Assembly: GCF_001482405.1 (NCBI RefSeq)
Contig: NZ_LPXO01000004.1
Coordinates: forward strand, 1 to 64,000
Direction of reading: 5' to 3'
Length of the DNA stretch: 64,000 bases
Source of the DNA: Pseudoponticoccus marisrubri
GTDB lineage: Bacteria; Pseudomonadota; Alphaproteobacteria; Rhodobacterales; Rhodobacteraceae
The first letter of the stretch is position 1. Each line of letters begins with the position of its first letter. The notes below the pieces were generated by a model. It saw only the letters and a list, made by a program, of their open reading frames with translations, did not search any database and was not told where the DNA came from. A program made the position numbers and the translations under genes. Of this stretch, positions 1 through 11,839 are shown piece by piece.

Positions 1-372
1 GAGCGGCGCGCCGCGCCCTCGGACGAGAGCTACCTGCGGGTGCAGACGGGCCGCCAGTTCGGCCCCTTTGCCGAGGCCGCGGGGCTGTCTTCCGATGAAC
101 ATGGCGCGACCTGGCTCGGCTACGGCCTGACATGGCCGGTGCGGCTGGGACCGTTCTACGCGGAACTTCACCTGATGCCCGGGCTCTACTGGCCCGGCGA
201 CGGGTTCGACCTGGGCGGACCGATGGTGTTCCGCTCCGGCATCGAGCTGGGGGTGGAGCTGTTCGGCCACGGGGTGGGGATCGGCTACGATCACCGCTCG
301 CATGCCGGGATCTTCGGAAGAAACCCCGGGATCGAGACCGTGATGCTGCGCCTGGGGCGCAGGGTCGACTAG
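1..372 (+). CDS. PagL-like lipid A deacylase (acyloxyacyl hydrolase), 3' part
   Basis: The reading frame is open from the first base of the window to a TAG stop, so only the C-terminal 123 residues are present and the start lies upstream. The protein is rich in alternating hydrophobic and aromatic residues with many glycines, as in a small outer-membrane beta-barrel. Near its end it has a YDHRSHAG motif followed by NPGIE. This matches the His-x-Ser active site and downstream Glu of PagL-type lipid A 3-O-deacylases, which remove an acyl chain from lipid A in the outer membrane. The assignment rests on this motif and the barrel-like pattern and is an inference. The gene ends about 37 nt before rRNA-like sequence begins, which is an odd neighbour. 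Confidence 0.65.
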   Translation, partial: ERRAAPSDESYLRVQTGRQFGPFAEAAGLSSDEHGATWLGYGLTWPVRLGPFYAELHLMPGLYWPGDGFDLGGPMVFRSGIELGVELFGHGVGIGYDHRSHAGIFGRNPGIETVMLRLGRRVD

Positions 373-408
373 ACGCGACGCGTCAGGGTTATCATAAGTG
401 TCCAGTCT

Positions 409-2695
<2,287 letters not shown>

Positions 2696-2800
2696 TCCAG
2701 TAACAGCAAGGTTACTCAGGACAATAAGCATACACACCGTAACAGTGTCGCTCGGACAACGGCTCGAAAGAGTGTTGATTGAATTGCACCTGGAATGGAC

Positions 2801-2844
2801 GGGTGTGGGGCCCGCGTTGTCGCCTTCGGCGAAACGCTACACCC
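2801..2844 (+). other. Spacer stem-loop between 23S and 5S
   Basis: In the 185-nt 23S-5S spacer, GGGTGT (2801-2806) pairs with ACACCC (2839-2844). Inside it, GCGTT (2814-2818) pairs with AACGC (2833-2837) and TCGCC (2820-2824) with GGCGA (2828-2832) around a small loop. A second hairpin, GCCCCTTCCGGGGC, lies at 2853-2866, just before 5S. Such stems in rRNA spacers are normally processing sites for RNase III or RNase E; that role is inferred. No tRNA gene is visible in the spacer. Confidence 0.5.
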
Positions 2845-2879
2845 CACCAGTCGCCCCTTCCGGGGCAACTTGGTTCTTC

Positions 2880-3000
2880 CTCGGTTTGGTGGTCATAGCA
2901 CGAGCAAAACACCCGGCTCCATTCCGAACCCGGCCGTTAAGTGCCGTCGCGCCAATGGTACTGCGTCTCAAGACGTGGGAGAGTAGGTCACCGCCAAACC
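2880..3000 (+). rRNA. rrf: 5S rRNA
   Basis: A 5S rRNA gene of about 120 nt. It is recognised by GGTTTGGTGGTCATAGC at the 5' end, the loop region CACCCGGCTCCATTCCGAAC, and the 3' strand GGGAGAGTAGGTCACCGCCAAACC, whose end pairs with the 5' end to form helix I. It lies 185 nt after the 23S 3' end, in the usual operon order, and is followed 50 nt later by a strong terminator. Ends are good to a few bases. Confidence 0.95.
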
Positions 3001-3049
3001 TAGTAAGAACCAAGAAAACACTCTCAATACGATAAAAAACAAACAAAAC

Positions 3050-3084
3050 AAAAGGCCCCGCCAGAAAAACTGGCGGGGCCTTTT
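3050..3084 (+). terminator. Intrinsic terminator, probably bidirectional
   Basis: A perfect 15-bp inverted repeat, AAAAGGCCCCGCCAG (3050-3064) and CTGGCGGGGCCTTTT (3070-3084), surrounds a five-A loop. On the plus strand it ends the rRNA operon with a TTTT run. On the minus strand the stem is followed by a much longer T-rich stretch (complement of 3026-3050), so it can also stop transcription arriving from tamB, although tamB ends 327 nt away. Confidence 0.9.
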
Positions 3085-3410
3085 GACGTTTGACGTTCCA
3101 AACAGAAAACACCACCGCGAAACGCGCGATCCTTCCCGGGAAACCCGGGACAAGTCGGTGAACCGAAACCGTGCGCAACGCTCGGACCACCGGGGAACCG
3201 CCGGCGTCAAAACCGGGCGAGCGCCCGGGCGGGACACCGCCACATTGACCTTCCAAGAACCTCGGGCACGCACAACCCGGTTGCGCACGCGATTGCAGGG
3301 AAGGGTGCTGTGCCATGGCGGGCCTGTGTGGCTATCACCCACGCCCAAAGGACGATGGCCCCAAGGCCACCTCTCACGTGCAGAGGGGGCGGCCAACCCG
3401 GCTGCCCGGC
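3085..3410. other. Intergenic stretch without a recognised gene
   Basis: Between the rRNA terminator and the tamB stop codon I find no supported gene on either strand and no tRNA, although an initiator tRNA often follows rRNA operons in this group. The only local structure is a small hairpin, CCCGGG-AAA-CCCGGG, at 3135-3149. The open frames crossing this stretch look like chance GC-rich frames. Confidence 0.5.
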
Positions 3411-6400
3411 TCAGTAATCCCGTTCGAAGAAGATCCCGATCCCGCTGTCGCCGTCCGAGCCCAGCCGGCCCCGGACCGTCACGTCGGAATTGATGTTCAG
3501 GTTCAGGTTGATCTCGCTCTCGCCCTCGGCATTTACCGTCACATCCGTGTAGATGTTGTCCGAGATGTACTTGCCCACGCGCGCCTGCGCCGTGCCGTCG
3601 GCATCCGTCCCGATATCGAGATCATCGACGCCCAGCCCGCCGCGCAGCTGTTCGGTCAGGCCAAGACCTCCTTCACCCGACAGGGTCCGCACCGCCGCGG
3701 CCAGCTGCACCGCCTGCAGGGCGGAGAGGCTCGACAGGTCCCGGCCGAACAGAAACAGCGCCAGCACCTCGTCCTGTGGCAGCGAGGGGGTCGAGGACAC
3801 GATCAGCTCGGGTGCCGAGGCCGGCCCGGCGATGCGGATCTCGATGGCGACATCCTCGACCTCGGAACTGGCGAGGAAATCGATCACCGGGTCGAAGCTG
3901 CCCCGCAGGCTGACCGAGCCCTCGTCCAGCGTCAGCCGGCGGCCCAGAAGGTCCAGCCGGCCGCGGATCAGGTCGAACTGCCCGACCGGCAGGATGTCAT
4001 TGGTCGTTCCCGTCAGCCGCAGGCTGCCGCCCAGCTCGGCATCCAGGCCCCGGCCGCGCACGAAGATCCGGCTGGGCGCGTTGACCAGCAGGTTCAGCGG
4101 ATAGGCGGGGCCGCTTCCGGCCTCGGCCTCACCGCTCTCGGTCAGCCCCGCGAACATCAGCGTGCGCTGAACATCCGCCGGCGGGTTGCGGTGCTCCAGC
4201 CCGTCCAGCACCGAATAGGAGGGGCCGATCTGCGGGATGCGCAGCTCCACCGTGTCGAGATCGATCGCCCCGCCGATCCGCGCGCCCCCGGCCAGCCCGC
4301 CGGTGATCGTCACCCGGCCATTGGCCGTGGTCTCGAACAGGCTCTGCCGCCGCAGATCCGCCTCGACCAGACGCACCACCAGCTCGGACGTGAACGGCGG
4401 CGCCAGCCCGATCGGACCGGAAACCTCCACACGTCCGCCCGTCGACAAACGCCCCCCAAGACCAAGCCGAACCTGCCCGCCAGACAGACGCGCCTCACCC
4501 GACAGACCCGCAATGCTGAGATTGTTGGACGGGTCGGTCAGCCGTGCGCCCTCGGTGCGCAGCACGCCCGAGACCGAGCTCAGTGCCGGGGGACCGTTGA
4601 CCGACAGATCCACGCGCAACGGCCCGCTCAGAGTGCGCGGCGCCAGCCGGCGATTGGCCAGCGACAAGGGCGCCGTGCCGGTGACCGAGAGGTTCAGCCG
4701 GCTGCCCGCGGTGCCCGCCACGTCCAGCGAAATGCCCCCCGGCCCGCTGCCCGAGAGGTCGATCCGCCACGGCCCGCCCGATTGCGTGGCGGTGCCGGTG
4801 ACGGTTGCGCCGCCCGGCAGGTCCGAGGAGATCCGGCGCAGATCGGCCACCGACAGGCGAAAGTCCAGCGCGCTGCTGGTGCCGCCAATGCGGCCATCGA
4901 CGCGCCCGTCCAGTTCGGGGCTGGCCAGCGTCGCGCTGGCAATCTCGATCACGCCATCGCTGCGCCGCGTGGCGCGTGCGTTCAGCCGCAGCGGCCCGCG
5001 CAGGAAGGGATCCAGCGTCGGGTTGTTAAGCGACAGGCCCGAGGCCGTCGCCTCGGCCGCCAGCGTCAGCGGCCCGGCCAGCGCATCGCCCTCGGCCTGC
5101 ACGTCGAAATCGAGCCCTCCGCCCAGCCGGATTCCCGTCAGGCCGGACAGTGCCGACAGCCGCGCGATCCGCCCGGTGGCGCGGCCGTCCACGACCAGCG
5201 AGTCGGTGCCCCGGGACTCGAGCGTGCCGTCGAAATCCAGCACCAGCGTCCCGTCTGTCGACAGCCGGTCCACCACCAGCAGGCCCGCATCGTCGCGGCG
5301 TGCGGCAAGGTCGAAGCGGGTCGTGCCCTGCAGCAGCGGGTCGAGCTGCGGCACAGAGAGGCCCAGGTTCGTGACCTGTCCCTCGGCCGTGGCGTCGAAG
5401 CTCAGCGCCGCAAGGTCACCCTCGCCCTCGACGGTGACCTGCGCCGCGCCCGACAGGCGACGGTCGGCGAGGTTCGAGAACAGCGACAGCTGCGGCGCAT
5501 CGGCAAAGAGCCGGCCCGAGACCGTTTCGGGCGTGGTGCCGCGCACCGTCAGCGCGCCATCGAAATCCACCGTGGCCGGGCCGTCGATGCGCAGCCGGTC
5601 CACTGTCAGCAGCCCGCCGGCATCGCGGCTGGCCGACAGGTCGATCCGCGCCTGCCCGCGCAGGATCGGGTCCACCTGCGGCACCGAGAGACTCAGCGCA
5701 TTGGTCGTGCCGGTCGCGTCAATATCGAAGCTTTGCGCCAGCGCGTCGCCCGTGCCGGTGACACGCAGCGTGGCAGCACCGGACAGGGGCCGCCCGGCAA
5801 GGTCCGAGAAGACCTGAGCGCGCGAGATCTCGGCGTCCAGCTCGCCCTCGACGGCCAGCGCCTCGCGCCCGTCGCCGGTGAGCGTGCCGTCAAAGCGCAG
5901 CCGCGCGGCATCGGGCACCTGCCCATCGGCCACCACGGTCCAGACCGTATCGTCCTGCGTGGCGTCCAGCGCCAGCGTGCTGCGCCCCGTGACGCCGGGC
6001 AGGACCAGCCCGGTCTCGGCGATCTCGGCATCCAGCGCGATCCGGCTGGCGCCGGTGTTCAGCCGCGCGGTGCCCTCGATCCGGGCGGCTTCGGTGGCGA
6101 TGCGGATCAGTTCGGCGGTCAGCCCGGCCTCGCTGCGCCGCGCCTCAACCCGCAACGCGCCGACGCCTGCCAGAAGCGGGTCGGCCTGCGGAATGCCGGT
6201 GGACAGCCCGCGCGTCGTGCCGTCGAGCACAAGGTCGAAGCCGCCCGAGACGGGCTGTACCTGTCCGGTGACGTCCAGCCGCGCGGCGCCGCCCAGTTCC
6301 ACCCCGGCCAGCGGGGCGAAACGGCCCAGGTCCTCGGCGGTGACGCTCAGATCGGGGCGCACGTCCAGCTCGATCCGGCCATCCAGCCCGGCGATCTCGA

Positions 6401-7799
6401 CCCGGCCCGTCAGGCCGTAATCCGCGCCGGCGAGGTCCATCTCCTCCAGCACGAAGGGTGTGCCCTGCTCCCAGTCGAAAGAGACCTCGCCGCGCAGCGT
6501 CTCTCCAAGCGCGGCGGCCAGCGCATCATCGTCGGGCACCACGCCGCCGGCATCCAGCGTCAAGGCGCCCTCGACGGCCCGGCTGTCACGCGACAGCGTG
6601 CCGGTGCCGGAAAAGACCACCTGCTCGATCGTGATGTCGTCGCGCTGCAGCCGTTCGACCCGCGCCTCGATCTGCCAGCCATTGCTCTGCGTTCCGTCGA
6701 AGCGCCCCGACAGGTCCACGCGGCCCACCCGGGTCGGCGTGCCGGGCAGGGGCAGCAGGACGCGTTGGCTTTCGGGCGGCACGATCTGCCCGTCGAGGTC
6801 CAGCCGCACCGGCCAGCCATCGGGCGCGAGCTCGGCCGCGCCCTGCAGGTCCAGCGCCTCGGCCGACAGCTCCAGCGGGTCGAGCGTGATCGCCCCGTCC
6901 GCGCCGCGCGCGCCCTCGGCGACCAGCCGCACGTCGCGGCCCAGGAATTCACGATAGGCGGGGGTGAAGACCGGGGCGAGATCGCCGCCGATATCCACGG
7001 CAAAGCTTTGCGACTGGTCATCGCCATCGGCCCGCAGCGTGACCGAGCCGGCCAGCCGTTCCTGCCCGTCCGTGTCCAGCCGCACGCGGGCCTCGAAATC
7101 GTCGATCGGCGCCTCGCCTTCGACGGAAAGCGCCAGCGAGGGGCGGCCGGGCAGGGTCAGCGCGTTGGCGACGATGCCGTCGGCGGGTTCGGTCAGCGAC
7201 AGGTCCAACCCCAGCACGCGCGAGGCGTTGGAATACGCGCCGTCCAGCGTCAGCGCGCCGCCCTCGTCCAGCCGGTCGATGCTCAGCTGCGCATTGCCTT
7301 CGCCATCGGCCAGCTCGGCCGCGCCGCTCAGAGTGACCACCGCCGCCTCGCCAAACAGCGGCGCGCCCAGTTCGGCGCGCTCGATCGTCAGGTCGGCCAG
7401 CCGGATCGAGACCGGCAGCTCGGGCAGCGAGAAGGGGCTGCGCGCCTCGGGCGAGGGCAGCGGCTCGGGCCCCGCGACGGGCAACCGTGGCAGAGACAGC
7501 GTGCCGACCGAGATCTCGTCGATCTCGATCCGCCCCTGCAGCAGCGCGCTGCGCGTCCAGACCAGCGCCACCTCGTCCAGCACCAGCCATTCGCCCTCGG
7601 GATCGGTGACGACGATCCGGTCGATCGTGGCGCGCGAGCTGAGCGCGCCGGCAAACCCCTCGAGCCGCACGGTGCGGCCGGGGCCCGACAGCGCATCCTC
7701 CAGCAGGCCCTGGATGAAGCCGCGGTCGCTGTCCTGCGCCTGCGCGCTCAGCGAGCCGGGCAGAAGGAGAAGCAGGAGGGAAACCAGAAGATGTCGCAT
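3411..7799 (-). CDS. tamB: Translocation and assembly module subunit TamB
   Basis: A protein of about 1462 residues, long and repetitive as usual for TamB/AsmA-like inner-membrane-anchored proteins (DUF490). It spans the periplasm and works with TamA in outer-membrane protein assembly or lipid transport. A hydrophobic N-terminal signal or anchor (RHLLVSLLLLLLPGSLSA) is followed by many repeats of the form LxLSVPQxDPxLxGxxRxDLxA that predict a long beta-helical groove. The C-terminal 350 residues carry the conserved DUF490 block and end in FFERDY, a beta-barrel-like aromatic terminus. The ATG at 7799 shares one base with the tamA stop (TGATG), implying translational coupling; a TTG one codon upstream is less likely. 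A 1498-codon antisense frame over it is a composition artefact. Confidence 0.93.
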   Translation of the reverse strand: MRHLLVSLLLLLLPGSLSAQAQDSDRGFIQGLLEDALSGPGRTVRLEGFAGALSSRATIDRIVVTDPEGEWLVLDEVALVWTRSALLQGRIEIDEISVGTLSLPRLPVAGPEPLPSPEARSPFSLPELPVSIRLADLTIERAELGAPLFGEAAVVTLSGAAELADGEGNAQLSIDRLDEGGALTLDGAYSNASRVLGLDLSLTEPADGIVANALTLPGRPSLALSVEGEAPIDDFEARVRLDTDGQERLAGSVTLRADGDDQSQSFAVDIGGDLAPVFTPAYREFLGRDVRLVAEGARGADGAITLDPLELSAEALDLQGAAELAPDGWPVRLDLDGQIVPPESQRVLLPLPGTPTRVGRVDLSGRFDGTQSNGWQIEARVERLQRDDITIEQVVFSGTGTLSRDSRAVEGALTLDAGGVVPDDDALAAALGETLRGEVSFDWEQGTPFVLEEMDLAGADYGLTGRVEIAGLDGRIELDVRPDLSVTAEDLGRFAPLAGVELGGAARLDVTGQVQPVSGGFDLVLDGTTRGLSTGIPQADPLLAGVGALRVEARRSEAGLTAELIRIATEAARIEGTARLNTGASRIALDAEIAETGLVLPGVTGRSTLALDATQDDTVWTVVADGQVPDAARLRFDGTLTGDGREALAVEGELDAEISRAQVFSDLAGRPLSGAATLRVTGTGDALAQSFDIDATGTTNALSLSVPQVDPILRGQARIDLSASRDAGGLLTVDRLRIDGPATVDFDGALTVRGTTPETVSGRLFADAPQLSLFSNLADRRLSGAAQVTVEGEGDLAALSFDATAEGQVTNLGLSVPQLDPLLQGTTRFDLAARRDDAGLLVVDRLSTDGTLVLDFDGTLESRGTDSLVVDGRATGRIARLSALSGLTGIRLGGGLDFDVQAEGDALAGPLTLAAEATASGLSLNNPTLDPFLRGPLRLNARATRRSDGVIEIASATLASPELDGRVDGRIGGTSSALDFRLSVADLRRISSDLPGGATVTGTATQSGGPWRIDLSGSGPGGISLDVAGTAGSRLNLSVTGTAPLSLANRRLAPRTLSGPLRVDLSVNGPPALSSVSGVLRTEGARLTDPSNNLSIAGLSGEARLSGGQVRLGLGGRLSTGGRVEVSGPIGLAPPFTSELVVRLVEADLRRQSLFETTANGRVTITGGLAGGARIGGAIDLDTVELRIPQIGPSYSVLDGLEHRNPPADVQRTLMFAGLTESGEAEAGSGPAYPLNLLVNAPSRIFVRGRGLDAELGGSLRLTGTTNDILPVGQFDLIRGRLDLLGRRLTLDEGSVSLRGSFDPVIDFLASSEVEDVAIEIRIAGPASAPELIVSSTPSLPQDEVLALFLFGRDLSSLSALQAVQLAAAVRTLSGEGGLGLTEQLRGGLGVDDLDIGTDADGTAQARVGKYISDNIYTDVTVNAEGESEINLNLNINSDVTVRGRLGSDGDSGIGIFFERDY

Positions 7800-9616
7800 C
7801 AAAACGCCTGACCGATACCAAGATAGAACTGAACGCCGTCGCCCGTCTCGCCGGCCACCGGCCCGGCCACGTCGAGGCGGATCGGGCCGACCACGGTGTT
7901 GTAGCGCAGGCCCAGACCGGCACCCGCGTGCCAGTCGCCGCTGCCGTCCACAAGGCTTTCGGGGCCGACATAGCCGGCATCGGCAAAGGCCACGACGCCG
8001 AAGGTGTCGCTCAGCTTGACCCGTGCCTCGCCCGACAGGCCGGCAAAGCTGCGCCCGCCAAGCCGCGTGCCGCCGTAATCCACGTCGAGCGACTCGAAGG
8101 GCTGGCCGCGCACCGTGCCGCCGCCGCCGGAATAGAACAGGTAGTCGGGCGGGGCGTCCTGCGCCGAGGGCCCGAACAGCGCGCCCAGCTGCGCCCGCCC
8201 GGCAAGGACCAGCCCGTCATCCTCGCCGAAGGCCCGGTAAGTGCGGGCATCGAAATAGAGCCGCGCGCCATTCTCGCCGCTGTCGAACTCGGTGAAGGGC
8301 TCCAGCTCGGTGCGCAGGTAATAGCCCTCGGTCGGGTTCACCTGGTTGTCGCGCGCGTCATAGGTCAGCGCAAAGGGGATCGAGAAGACCGTCAGCTCGC
8401 GCGTGGGATATTCGCCATTGGGCAGCTTGGGCAGGTAGCGGTCGGTGACGCGCGAATAGCTGAGCGCGATACCCAGCTCGCCCTGCAGCCGGTCCGAGAA
8501 GGTACGGCTGACGCCGATGCCCAGGTTCGCCTTCTCCTCGATGAAATCCGGCTCGTCGCTATAGCTCAGCCCGGCCTCGGCATAGGCCAGCGTCTCGGCG
8601 CCGTAGACGGCGGGCTTCTCCAGCCGCGTGTTCAGGCTGTAATCCGGCCCGCTTTCGGTGCCGCCCAGCTGGCTGATCTCGGCATCGAAGCGGAACCGCT
8701 CGGCCCCGCCGAAGAAGTTCCGATGCAGCCAGAAGCCCGACAGGGTCAGCCCCTCGAGCGAGCTCAGCTCGATCCCGGCGCCGAAACGGCGCGGCTTGCG
8801 GTCGACCACGTCGATGCGGATGTCCATGCTGCCATCGGCGCCCACCGCCTCGCCCTCGGTCAGGTCGACCGAGCGGAAGGTGCCGGTGCGGCGCAGCCGT
8901 TCGGCCGCATCCTCGACCTCGCCCGGGGCAAAGACCGCGCCGCGCGGGATGCCCGCGATCTGGCGCACGCGGCCCGGTTTCACGTCGGTCTCGCCGGTCA
9001 CCACCACGTCGCCGAAGCTGACCCGCGGCCCCGGGGAGACGTCCACCGCCACGTCCAGCCGTGCATCGCCATGCCGCGCCGTGATCGACTGGCCCGAGAT
9101 CGCCGCCTTGGCATGGCCGGCCTCGCGCCATCCCGTCACGGCGCCCTGCGCGGCATCCCGCACCACGGTGGCCAGCGCCGGGGCGCCGCGGTTGAACTCG
9201 GACACCGGCGCATCCCCGGGGGCCAGCGGCGCGACCGAGACCTGGCCGAAGCGGAAGGGCCGGCCGGGGTCGATCACCACGTCGACGCGACCGATCCGGT
9301 CGGGCACGGACAGCGGCTCGATCAGCGCGGCCTCGCGCCCGTCGATCAGGATGCGCACCGAGGCCGAGTAGTAGCCCTGCGCGTAAAGCGCCTCGACCAG
9401 CCGGGTGTAGTCGGACAGCGCGGCGGCAAACACGTCCTGCGCGGGCTCGCTGCCATCCTCGGGCAGCTGCGCCAGAAGCGACGCGTCCCGCAGCCGCTCC
9501 AGCAGCGCTGGCCCCGAGGCGTTCTGCAGCCGGAAATCCAGCTTGTTCATCGCCCCGGCACCGGGGGCGCTGGACAGAAGCGCAGCGCCAATCACCACCA
9601 GACCCCACCGCCGCAT
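7799..9616 (-). CDS. tamA: Outer-membrane assembly protein TamA (Omp85 family)
   Basis: A protein of about 605 residues with a signal peptide (MRRWGLVVIGAALLSSAPGAGA), a POTRA-rich N-terminal half and a C-terminal 16-stranded Omp85 barrel domain. The barrel shows typical motifs such as GGGGTVRGQPFESLD and the closing GVQFYLGIGQAF. It is the outer-membrane partner of TamB, whose gene follows with a one-base overlap. ATG codons at 9649, 9625 and 9616 are in frame. I chose 9616 because AGGA sits 8 nt upstream and because it gives a clean signal peptide. Using 9649 would add 11 residues. Confidence 0.92.
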   Translation of the reverse strand: MRRWGLVVIGAALLSSAPGAGAMNKLDFRLQNASGPALLERLRDASLLAQLPEDGSEPAQDVFAAALSDYTRLVEALYAQGYYSASVRILIDGREAALIEPLSVPDRIGRVDVVIDPGRPFRFGQVSVAPLAPGDAPVSEFNRGAPALATVVRDAAQGAVTGWREAGHAKAAISGQSITARHGDARLDVAVDVSPGPRVSFGDVVVTGETDVKPGRVRQIAGIPRGAVFAPGEVEDAAERLRRTGTFRSVDLTEGEAVGADGSMDIRIDVVDRKPRRFGAGIELSSLEGLTLSGFWLHRNFFGGAERFRFDAEISQLGGTESGPDYSLNTRLEKPAVYGAETLAYAEAGLSYSDEPDFIEEKANLGIGVSRTFSDRLQGELGIALSYSRVTDRYLPKLPNGEYPTRELTVFSIPFALTYDARDNQVNPTEGYYLRTELEPFTEFDSGENGARLYFDARTYRAFGEDDGLVLAGRAQLGALFGPSAQDAPPDYLFYSGGGGTVRGQPFESLDVDYGGTRLGGRSFAGLSGEARVKLSDTFGVVAFADAGYVGPESLVDGSGDWHAGAGLGLRYNTVVGPIRLDVAGPVAGETGDGVQFYLGIGQAF

Positions 9617-9807
9617 GCCCGTCATCCTGTCAATAAAACCTGCTCGCATGGCCCGAATCGTAGTGCATGACTGCCCCGCCTGCCATGCAAATCACCGGCA
9701 TCGCGCCCCGTTGGGCAGAAACCGGCAGGGCAGGGCGGGCGCCGGCGGCGCCCCCCCATGTCACAGGACACAGCGTTACCCCCGGGGCCCCGCGGCCGAC
9801 ACGATAC

Positions 9808-9836
9808 TTGACGCTCCGGGGACGATGACATATCCC
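9808..9836 (+). promoter_or_regulatory. Probable promoter of tRNA-Gly
   Basis: TTGACG at 9808-9813 and TATCCC at 9831-9836 are separated by 17 bp, a sigma70-type arrangement. Transcription would start near 9843, a few bases before the mature tRNA 5' end at 9851. The -35 box is close to consensus and the -10 box is weak. The call rests on position and spacing. Confidence 0.45.
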
Positions 9837-9850
9837 TTCCGTCAGCCCGA

Positions 9851-9924
9851 GCGGGCGTTGTGTAATGGTAAGACCCTTGCCTTCCAAGCAAGAGATACGG
9901 GTTCGATTCCCGTCGCCCGCTCCA
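9851..9924 (+). tRNA. tRNA-Gly (anticodon TCC)
   Basis: Acceptor arms GCGGGCG (9851-9857) and CGCCCGC (9914-9920) pair perfectly, followed by discriminator T and an encoded CCA (9922-9924). The anticodon loop CTTCCAA gives anticodon TCC, reading GGA and GGG. The T arm GGGTTCGATTCCC is canonical and the D loop contains the usual AATGGTAAG. It lies alone between tamA (minus) and an ABC exporter gene (plus). There is no sign of integration at its 3' end. Confidence 0.97.
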
Positions 9925-10021
9925 TCTCCTCGCCCCTGCACCGCCGCGGCCCGCGTCAACTGGGCGCTTGACCCCCGGGACAGGCGTGGCACAAACCGGC
10001 GGCGCAACAGGAGGAGGCGAG

Positions 10022-11821
10022 ATGGCCCGCACCCAAGACACGTCCGGCACCAGGGACGAGCGCGCGAAATCGCGCAAGCTGGGATCGCTCGCGGCGTTGT
10101 GGCCGTTCATGCGCCCCTATGGCGCGCTGATGACGGCTGCGTTGGTCGCGCTGGTGGCGACCGCCTGCGTGTCACTGGCCCTGCCGCTGGCCGTGCGCCG
10201 CGTGGTCGACAATTTCCGGGTCGAGGACGGCGCCCTGCTGGACCAGTATTTCGGCGCCGCGCTGGGGCTGGCCGCGCTGCTGGCCCTGGGCACCGCGCTG
10301 CGCTACGCGCTGGTCTCGCGGCTGGGCGAGCGCGTGGTCGCCGATATCCGCAAGGGCGTGTTCGACAAGGTGATCGGCCTCAGCCCCTCCTTTTACGAGA
10401 AGATCATGACCGGCGAGGTGCTCAGCCGGATCACCACCGACACGACGCTGATCCAGTCGGTGATCGGCTCGTCGGTGTCGGTCGCGCTGCGCAACATCCT
10501 GCTGTTCATCGGCGGGCTGATCCTGATGCTGTTCACCTCGCCCAAGCTGACCGGGCTGGTGCTGCTGATCGTGCCGGCGGTGGTGGTGCCGATCCTCGTG
10601 CTGGGCCGCCGCCTGCGCCGGCTCAGCCGCGAGAACCAGGACTGGATCGCGGAATCCTCGGGCAATGCCTCCGAGGCGCTGACCAGCGTGCAGACCGTGC
10701 AGGCCTATACCCACGAGGCGCTGTCGCGCGCCGCCTTCTCGGACGTGACCGAGAAGAGCTTTGACGCCGCGCGCCGCCGGATCTGGACCCGCGCCGGCAT
10801 GACGGCCATCGTGATCTTCCTCGTCTTCACCGGCATCGTGGGCGTGCTCTGGGTCGGGGCCTGGGACGTGCGTGCCGGCGGCATGAGCGCGGGCTCGCTG
10901 ATCCAGTTCGTGATCTACGCGGTGATGGTGGCCGGCGCCGTGGGCGCGCTGTCCGAGATCTTCGGCGAGTTGCAGCGCGCCGCCGGCGCGACCGAGCGGC
11001 TGGTGGACCTGCTGCAGGCCGAGGACAGCGTCGAGGACCCCGCCACCCCGCGTCATCTGCCGCAGCCCGTGCGCGGCGAGATCACGTTTGACGACGTCTC
11101 CTTCGCCTACCCGGCGCGGCCCGACATCGCGGCGCTGGACCATGTCTCGCTGACCATCGCGCCGGGCGAGACGGTGGCGCTGGTCGGGCCTTCGGGGGCC
11201 GGCAAGACCACGATCATCCAGCTGATCCAGCGCTTCTACGACCCGGCCTCGGGGCAGGTCTGCCTCGACGGGGTGCCGCTGGCCGAGATGGAGCGCCCGG
11301 CCTTCCGCCAGCACCTTGCGCTGGTGCCGCAGGACCCGGTGATCTTTGCCGCCTCGGCGCGCGAGAACATCCGCTTCGGCCGCCCCGACGCCACCGCCGA
11401 AGAGGTCGAGGCCGCGGCCCGCGCCGCAGCGGCGCATGACTTCCTCGCCGCCCTGCCGCAGGGCTACGACACCTGGCTGGGCGAGCGCGGCGTCATGCTG
11501 TCGGGCGGGCAGAAGCAGCGCGTGGCCATCGCGCGCGCCATCCTGCGCGACGCCCCGGTTCTGCTTCTGGACGAGGCGACCAGCGCGCTGGACGCCGCCA
11601 GCGAGCGCGCCGTGCAGCAGGCGGTCGACCGGCTGTCTCAGGGCCGCACCACCATCATCGTGGCGCACCGTCTGGCCACGGTGAAGAAGGCCGACCGGAT
11701 CGTGGTCATGGAAGAGGGCCGGATCGTCGCCACCGGCACCCATGGCGAGCTGGTGGCCGAGGACGGGCTCTATGCGCGTCTCGCCCGGCTGCAATTCACC
11801 GACGGGCTTGCCGCCGAGTAG
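10022..11821 (+). CDS. ABC exporter, fused permease and ATPase (MsbA-like)
   Basis: A protein of 599 residues in the half-transporter layout: an N-terminal six-helix membrane domain (about 25-310) and a C-terminal nucleotide-binding domain. The latter has Walker A GPSGAGKTT near residue 390, signature LSGGQKQR near 492, and Walker B LLLLDEAT near 515. It probably dimerises and exports a lipid or hydrophobic molecule across the inner membrane; the substrate cannot be read. The ATG at 10022 is preceded by AGGAGG six bases away. An in-frame ATG at 9968 lacks such a site and gives an unlikely N-terminus. It is monocistronic, followed by convergent genes. Confidence 0.9.
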   Translation: MARTQDTSGTRDERAKSRKLGSLAALWPFMRPYGALMTAALVALVATACVSLALPLAVRRVVDNFRVEDGALLDQYFGAALGLAALLALGTALRYALVSRLGERVVADIRKGVFDKVIGLSPSFYEKIMTGEVLSRITTDTTLIQSVIGSSVSVALRNILLFIGGLILMLFTSPKLTGLVLLIVPAVVVPILVLGRRLRRLSRENQDWIAESSGNASEALTSVQTVQAYTHEALSRAAFSDVTEKSFDAARRRIWTRAGMTAIVIFLVFTGIVGVLWVGAWDVRAGGMSAGSLIQFVIYAVMVAGAVGALSEIFGELQRAAGATERLVDLLQAEDSVEDPATPRHLPQPVRGEITFDDVSFAYPARPDIAALDHVSLTIAPGETVALVGPSGAGKTTIIQLIQRFYDPASGQVCLDGVPLAEMERPAFRQHLALVPQDPVIFAASARENIRFGRPDATAEEVEAAARAAAAHDFLAALPQGYDTWLGERGVMLSGGQKQRVAIARAILRDAPVLLLDEATSALDAASERAVQQAVDRLSQGRTTIIVAHRLATVKKADRIVVMEEGRIVATGTHGELVAEDGLYARLARLQFTDGLAAE

Positions 11822-11839
11822 GCGTACGTGCGGCCCGGT

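Noticed and set aside
2696-3410. Initiator tRNA behind the rRNA operon
   Set aside because: I looked for acceptor pairing and a TTC-type T loop and found none in this stretch.
3315-7811. A 1498-codon open frame on the plus strand covering all of tamB antisense
   Set aside because: It is rich in Arg, Gln, Ala and Pro with no domain, mirrors the tamB codon pattern in a GC-rich genome, and tamB itself is a clear family member. The long frame is a composition effect.
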